Shown here one piece after another: positions 32,525 to 36,411 of a stretch of DNA of 36,411 nucleotides. Every line of letters starts with the position of its first letter. Within the stretch, counting starts at the first letter, position 1. The DNA is from an uncultured Verrucomicrobiota bacterium (GTDB taxonomy: Bacteria; Verrucomicrobiota; Verrucomicrobiia; Limisphaerales; UBA9464). The stretch lies in contig CAIJLV010000036.1 in assembly GCA_903821635.1 (NCBI GenBank), positions 1 to 36,411 of the forward strand, in the 5' to 3' direction. The position numbers and the translations under genes are program-made. Below the pieces are notes generated by a model. That model had not been told where the DNA came from. It made no database searches and saw nothing but the letters and a program-made list of their open reading frames with translations.

Positions 32525-35188
32525 CTAGGGGGCTGTGGGTTCCAGCCATTCGAGGCGGAAGAAATGCGCCGAGGCGGTCAGGGGGGTGAGCCACACGGTT
32601 TCGGGAAACGTGGCGTCCACTTGGGCGGCGACCTGTAGTCTGGCGGGGTCTGTTCCCGCCCAGACCCGGTAGCGGCCGGGCCGGCCCGGCCAGCTTAAGC
32701 GGCCCACCGTGGGACTCCACGGGGTGAAGTTTAGCGTGAGCGGATGTTCGGCTTGGAGTGGGTTTGTGCCGGCGACGAATTCGCGGAGATTGCTGTAGCC
32801 GTCGGCGTCTTCGTCGCCTCGGGGATCAACTTGGAGGCGCCCGAAGTGCTGCTGCTTCCAACGGTCGTCGAGTCCATGGCCGATGGTGTCGGCGAGGGGC
32901 ACGCCGTGCAGAATGAGTTCCGCTTCCAACAGGTTACCGACGGCGCCTTCGCCTTCGTCGGTGAGGCTGAGAGTCCAGTCGCCGGCGGTGGGCTCAAAAA
33001 AATGCTGGGTGCTCATATAGACCCAGTCGGCCGGGCCGGGGTTGGTGTCGGTGCCGTAGGTTTGCAGGACACTGCGTTTCAAATGGGGTGAGGTGAGCAC
33101 GATCCGCAGGTCCCCGCGCACGGGATGATCGGTCTTCACCCGGACTTGCACCTGCTCACAGGAAAGCGTCTGGGTGACCGTGAAACTCCGGTGCGTGCTT
33201 CTCGCGATGAGGCGCGCTGCATAAAGCCGATTCGTGCTCGCTGCCTGCAAAGCTAGGCCCGCGCTGCGCCGCACAAAGATGGCGGGAATGGGGGCGAAAT
33301 CGGTGCCACCGAGCGGACATAGCTGTTCGCCCGGCGGACAGGAATCGGCCGGGCCATCCGCATAGTTGTAGATGACGGCAAATGCCGCCCCAGCCGCCGC
33401 CACATTGGCCAGTTTGGCGGTGAAATCGTTGTCGCCACGTTCAATTAGGGCGCCCGCCTGCGGGGGGAACGCGGCGGGCACGGAGGTGGCGCGGCCGACC
33501 TCGACGAGTCGTGAAACCGAAATAGTCTGATCCGGCTGCAATCCGGTTCCCGGGAGTCCGGGAAACGAAAGTTGAGGTCCAGCCGGATCGATCGGTTCCA
33601 GTTCGATGCGTAACTGGCTGTCGAGGATTGCGCCGGGGACGTTGTTGGTGATGCGCACGGTGATCGCGGCCGGGCGGTTCACCCACCGTTGGGCAAGTCG
33701 GACCGCTTCACCGGCATCAATGACCCCGAAGCCGGTGTGGTGGCTGATCAATAGGCCCGCGGCGTTGGTCACGAGGGTCGGGTCCGCCAAGTCCCAGTGG
33801 CGCGCTGAAAGGGCGAGCACCTGCTGCACGTCACGCGCGGTGAGGCGGGGATTTTCCGCCAGCACGAGCGCGGCGGTGGCGCTGACCAGCGGGGCGGCGG
33901 CGGAGGTGCCGACCATGCCCAGCGAATTGAAGCGGAAGTCGCTGAGGTATTCGTAGGGGGGGAAGAAACTGATCGGGTTGGCGCCGAAGAAGCCGGTTAA
34001 ATCGGTGGTGAAAAGGCCGCCGGTATCGAAGTCACCGCCGGGGGCCGCCACCAGAATATTGGCCCCGGTGGAACTGTAGCTCGCCGTCCGACCGGTCGGA
34101 CCGACGGCGGCCACGCAGAGCGCGAGTGGATCATTGGCCCAGCCATCGTCGTTGGCATTGAGGACCTGCTGGCGGCCGTTGCCGGCAATGCGCACCAGCA
34201 CCGTGCCCAAGCCCCCGCGGCCTTCAGTCCAAGCGTTGACGATGCCCGAATGTTCCAAGGCCGTGGGGCCAACCTGCCGTGGGGAGGCGTTGCCCCAGCT
34301 GTGATTCTGCACCCCGATCAGTTCGGGCGCCGTGGCATACATGGCGGCCAAGGCATCGTCGGCCGCGAGTTTGCCGTTGCTCTGGAACACCACCCAACTG
34401 GCCACCATGGCGTCCGGGGCCAGCCCGCTCATGCCCATGGTGTTGTTAGCCATTCCAGCGATGAGCCCGGCGCACGAGGTGCCGTGGGTGCCGATGCCGC
34501 CGGAGGTGACCGGTGTTCCCACCGGGGTGCCCGTGCCGAAATTGAAGTGCGGCATGCCGAGGAGGTTGGCCGCGAGTTCCGGGTGCGAAACTTCGATGCC
34601 CACATCCCCGACAGCGACGCCTTGGCCGGCGCCGCGCGTGTGCGCCCATGCCGAACGGGCACCGACGTCCGGTCCGAGGAGCGAGCCCGAGTCGGGATCA
34701 CGATTTTCGAGATACCATTGCCCTTGGATATTGGCGACTTGGGAGGGGAAGAAATCGTCTTGGGGGGCGGGCGCAAAGGCGAATCCTAGCGCCGCCGGCC
34801 GGCGGCAAACCGGGAGGGCGGAGCGGATTTCTGGGTGTTGGCCCAAGGCCGCAGCGGCGAGCAGAGCAGCCCTCGGGGAGGTGGCTTCGAGCAGCACCAA
34901 GGTGGGCGTAACTTGCCGCCCCCAGTTGAGCGAGTGGAGTGCGGCCAGAGCCTTCCAGTCGGCGCCCGCCTGAAGCTCCAAAGCTAGGTGGCGGCTGAAT
35001 TCCCAGGTCTCGTTGCCACCGGCCACCGGCAGTTCGAGCCAAGCGGCGGGATCGTTGGCCGTAGCCCGGCTGGCGGAAGTCTCCGGGGGCAGCTCGACGG
35101 CCACCGGGAATGGGGCCTTGAGCTGAAGGGTGGCCGCGCTGAGCACAATCGGCACCACGAGTCCGATCAGTAAGCTAGATGGGCGCAT
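32525..35188 (-). CDS. Secreted kexin-like subtilase (S8) with PA and P domains
   Basis: The start is the ATG ending at 35188 (887 residues; a GTG one codon earlier is possible). A signal peptide (about residues 1-20, LLIGLVVPIVLSAA) is followed by a propeptide-like region to about 150. Counting the extra start residue, the catalytic set is Asp196 (VAVGDVGIE), His236 (GTHGTSCAGL), Asn338 of the oxyanion hole (RIAGNGR) and Ser430 (GTSAAAPLVSA), as in the kexin/proprotein convertase branch. A PA-type domain (about 565-655, AFAVIYNYADG), a P domain (670-765, VRGDLRIVLTSP and DWTLSLTDEGEGAVGNL) and a calcium-binding DEDADGYSNLREFVAGTNP motif (793-811) follow, then a C-terminal beta-sandwich ending LEWLEPTAP. 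It would cleave secreted proteins, perhaps at basic sites, by family analogy. It lies upstream of purD on the minus strand. Confidence 0.92.
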   Translation of the reverse strand: MRPSSLLIGLVVPIVLSAATLQLKAPFPVAVELPPETSASRATANDPAAWLELPVAGGNETWEFSRHLALELQAGADWKALAALHSLNWGRQVTPTLVLLEATSPRAALLAAAALGQHPEIRSALPVCRRPAALGFAFAPAPQDDFFPSQVANIQGQWYLENRDPDSGSLLGPDVGARSAWAHTRGAGQGVAVGDVGIEVSHPELAANLLGMPHFNFGTGTPVGTPVTSGGIGTHGTSCAGLIAGMANNTMGMSGLAPDAMVASWVVFQSNGKLAADDALAAMYATAPELIGVQNHSWGNASPRQVGPTALEHSGIVNAWTEGRGGLGTVLVRIAGNGRQQVLNANDDGWANDPLALCVAAVGPTGRTASYSSTGANILVAAPGGDFDTGGLFTTDLTGFFGANPISFFPPYEYLSDFRFNSLGMVGTSAAAPLVSATAALVLAENPRLTARDVQQVLALSARHWDLADPTLVTNAAGLLISHHTGFGVIDAGEAVRLAQRWVNRPAAITVRITNNVPGAILDSQLRIELEPIDPAGPQLSFPGLPGTGLQPDQTISVSRLVEVGRATSVPAAFPPQAGALIERGDNDFTAKLANVAAAGAAFAVIYNYADGPADSCPPGEQLCPLGGTDFAPIPAIFVRRSAGLALQAASTNRLYAARLIARSTHRSFTVTQTLSCEQVQVRVKTDHPVRGDLRIVLTSPHLKRSVLQTYGTDTNPGPADWVYMSTQHFFEPTAGDWTLSLTDEGEGAVGNLLEAELILHGVPLADTIGHGLDDRWKQQHFGRLQVDPRGDEDADGYSNLREFVAGTNPLQAEHPLTLNFTPWSPTVGRLSWPGRPGRYRVWAGTDPARLQVAAQVDATFPETVWLTPLTASAHFFRLEWLEPTAP

Positions 35189-35553
35189 CACGCGCCGAAC
35201 GTGGCAATCGGCTGGGTGACTGTCACGGGGCGTTTGGGTTGTGCCCGCTTCTTGGGAAGTCGGACCGCCCCAATTGCCTCCGTCCGGCCCGGCGCGCTAG
35301 GGCTTAACTCGAATCAGGGCTGGGCATTGGAGCCGACGAAGCTCCACGACTCCTTGGGTGGCTGAAATCGAGGATGAAACAATCGGGCGCCAACTTTGGC
35401 CCGCCCGCCAACCGCTTGTGGCTAGGGAACGCAGGTTTGAGTTTATCGCTACAAGGCCGCACCTGCTGGATCTGCACGAGCAAGGCACTCTTAGCGGAGC
35501 TGCGAATCGGTCAAGACGACTGTCGAAACGGGTGCGAGCGGGTTTGGTGTTAA
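35189..35553. other. Gap without a convincing gene, upstream of the subtilase
   Basis: This stretch separates the subtilase start from the groEL terminator. Frames on both strands of 60-90 codons exist (for example plus 35358-35627 and minus 35297-35488) but show no domain, no good start context and continue into the terminator or the groEL end. It must contain the subtilase promoter; I see only weak hexamers. No RNA gene or transposon end is recognised. Confidence 0.6.
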
Positions 35554-35584
35554 TAAAAAAGCGGCGCCGCTGGTGCGGCGCCGC
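35554..35584 (-). terminator. Rho-independent terminator of groEL
   Basis: On the minus strand, the self-complementary arm GCGGCGCCGC appears twice (35584-35575 and 35570-35561) around a four-base ACCA loop, followed by a run of six T and ATTA (35560-35551). It starts 36 bases after the groEL stop codon. A ten-base GC-only stem and a good T-run make this the clearest terminator in the window. Confidence 0.92.
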
Positions 35585-35620
35585 CTGCTGGGTCTTGAAT
35601 TTCTCAGTGAGGGGCTGGAC

Positions 35621-36411
35621 TCAGTAGTCCATGCCGCCGCCGCCGTGATGCGGGTCACCGGCCGGCTTTTCCTTCTTTTCCGGGATCTCGGTGATGAGGC
35701 ATTCGGTGGTGAGCAGGAGGCCGGCGATGGAGGCGGCATTCTGCAGAGCCGAGCGGGTAACCTTCTTCGGGTCGACGACGCCAGCCTTCACGAGGTCTTC
35801 GTATTCGCCAGTGGCGACGTTGTAGCCTTCGTTGCCTTTGCGCTTCTTGACTTCCTGAACGATCAGGCTGCCTTCGACACCCGCATTGAGGGCGAGCTCG
35901 CGGAGCGGGGCTTCAACAGCGCGCTTCACGATGCTGACACCGGTCTGCTCGTCGATGTTTTCGAGCTTGAGGGCGTCGATGGCGGGAATGCAGCGCAGGA
36001 GGGCGACCCCGCCGCCGGCGACGATGCCTTCTTCCACGGCGGCACGGGTGGCGTGCAGTGCGTCTTCCACGCGAGCCTTCTTTTCCTTCATCTCAGTCTC
36101 GGTGGCCGCACCGACATGGATAACGGCGACCCCGCCGGCGAGCTTCGCGAGGCGCTCTTGGAGTTTTTCGCGGTCGTAATCGCTGGTGGTTTCTTCGATC
36201 TGGCGGCGGATTTGGTTCACCCGGCCTTGGATCTCGGAGCTCTTGCCGTTGCCTTCGACGATCGTGGTGTTTTCCTTTTCGACGACGATGCTCTTGGCGC
36301 GGCCGAGGTCGGCGAGGTCGAGGTTTTCGAGCTTGATGCCGAGGTCTTCCGTGATGCACTTGCCACCGGTGAGGATGGCGATGTCTTCGAGCATGGCCTT
36401 GCGGCGGTCAC
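35621..36411 (-). CDS. groL: 60-kDa chaperonin GroEL, C-terminal half (5' partial)
   Basis: The frame enters at the right edge of the window as [16 protein letters not shown] and runs 263 residues to the stop at 35621-35623. Visible GroEL blocks are the end of the apical domain ([13 protein letters not shown]), [81 protein letters not shown], the ATPase-site segment [44 protein letters not shown] and LITEIPEK. The tail is [15 protein letters not shown], a His-containing version of the usual GGM repeat. It is part of the double-ring folding machine. Whether groES precedes it, and whether this is one of several groEL copies (common in the phylum), lies outside the window. A terminator follows directly. 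Confidence 0.97.
   Translation of the reverse strand, partial: DRRKAMLEDIAILTGGKCITEDLGIKLENLDLADLGRAKSIVVEKENTTIVEGNGKSSEIQGRVNQIRRQIEETTSDYDREKLQERLAKLAGGVAVIHVGAATETEMKEKKARVEDALHATRAAVEEGIVAGGGVALLRCIPAIDALKLENIDEQTGVSIVKRAVEAPLRELALNAGVEGSLIVQEVKKRKGNEGYNVATGEYEDLVKAGVVDPKKVTRSALQNAASIAGLLLTTECLITEIPEKKEKPAGDPHHGGGGMDY

Noticed and set aside
35189..35553. Possible tRNA or small RNA (a TTCGAGT stretch resembles a T-loop)
   Set aside because: The flanking bases do not form the five-base T stem, and no acceptor or anticodon arm could be built.
35358..35627. Plus-strand frame of about 89 codons before groEL
   Set aside because: It runs through the groEL terminator and into the end of groEL, and has no recognisable domain.

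Overview
The window is GC-rich, densely coded chromosomal DNA. It most likely comes from a member of the Verrucomicrobiota, and the best guess is the Pedosphaerales/Limisphaerales side. That assignment is inference: it rests on a giant secreted protein built from lamin-tail, PA14, cadherin-like and CotH-type domains, a short pseudopilin-like protein ending in a His-rich tail, a PQQ dehydrogenase with an inserted cytochrome c domain, many GTG/TTG starts and a general lack of strong Shine-Dalgarno sequences. There is no rRNA or tRNA gene in view. I found no insertion sequence, integrase, phage gene or CRISPR array.

Layout. 1-2871 (+): the end of a LuxR-type response regulator, an orphan RbsB/LsrB-type sugar-binding protein, an LsrG-like small monooxygenase-fold protein and an iron-type alcohol dehydrogenase. 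2899-4530 (-): a secreted coiled-coil protein, transcribed divergently from the 3222-residue giant surface/secreted protein (4663-14331, +), which is followed by a strong terminator. 14498-17851 (+): a lone RelE-like protein, an M50 site-2-type protease and a Uup-type ABC-F ATPase. 17941-20247: a LAB_N-domain membrane protein with a zinc ribbon (+), two tiny membrane proteins (-), HPr (+) and a sugar-phosphate nucleotidyltransferase (-). 20248-27824 (mostly +): an uncertain His/Cys-rich mini-ORF, moaA, a PA0069-family radical SAM protein, the decayed end of a sugar-phosphate isomerase gene, deoC, a pseudopilin-like protein, a PQQ/cytochrome c dehydrogenase and an EamA transporter. 27846-36411 (mostly -): a dipeptide-epimerase-like enolase, a YkvA/DUF1232-like protein, cutA (+), hisC, purD, a kexin-like secreted subtilase and the 3' part of groEL.

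How the genes fit together. Most are housekeeping singletons (moaA, deoC, hisC, purD, cutA, groEL, uup, ptsH) that are not arranged in classical operons. The coherent clusters are the sugar-binding protein/LsrG-like/ADH set, which suggests small-carbonyl or sugar metabolism, and the remnant isomerase + deoC, which suggests sugar-phosphate catabolism. Secreted proteins also stand out: the giant LTD/CotH protein, the coiled-coil protein, the subtilase with PA and P domains, and the PQQ dehydrogenase. No complete, clearly new multi-gene defence or biosynthetic system is visible. The most notable items are the giant protein, the decaying isomerase, the LAB_N-zinc ribbon fusion, the His/Cys-rich mini-ORF with its hexanucleotide repeat, and the LsrB/LsrG-like pairing.
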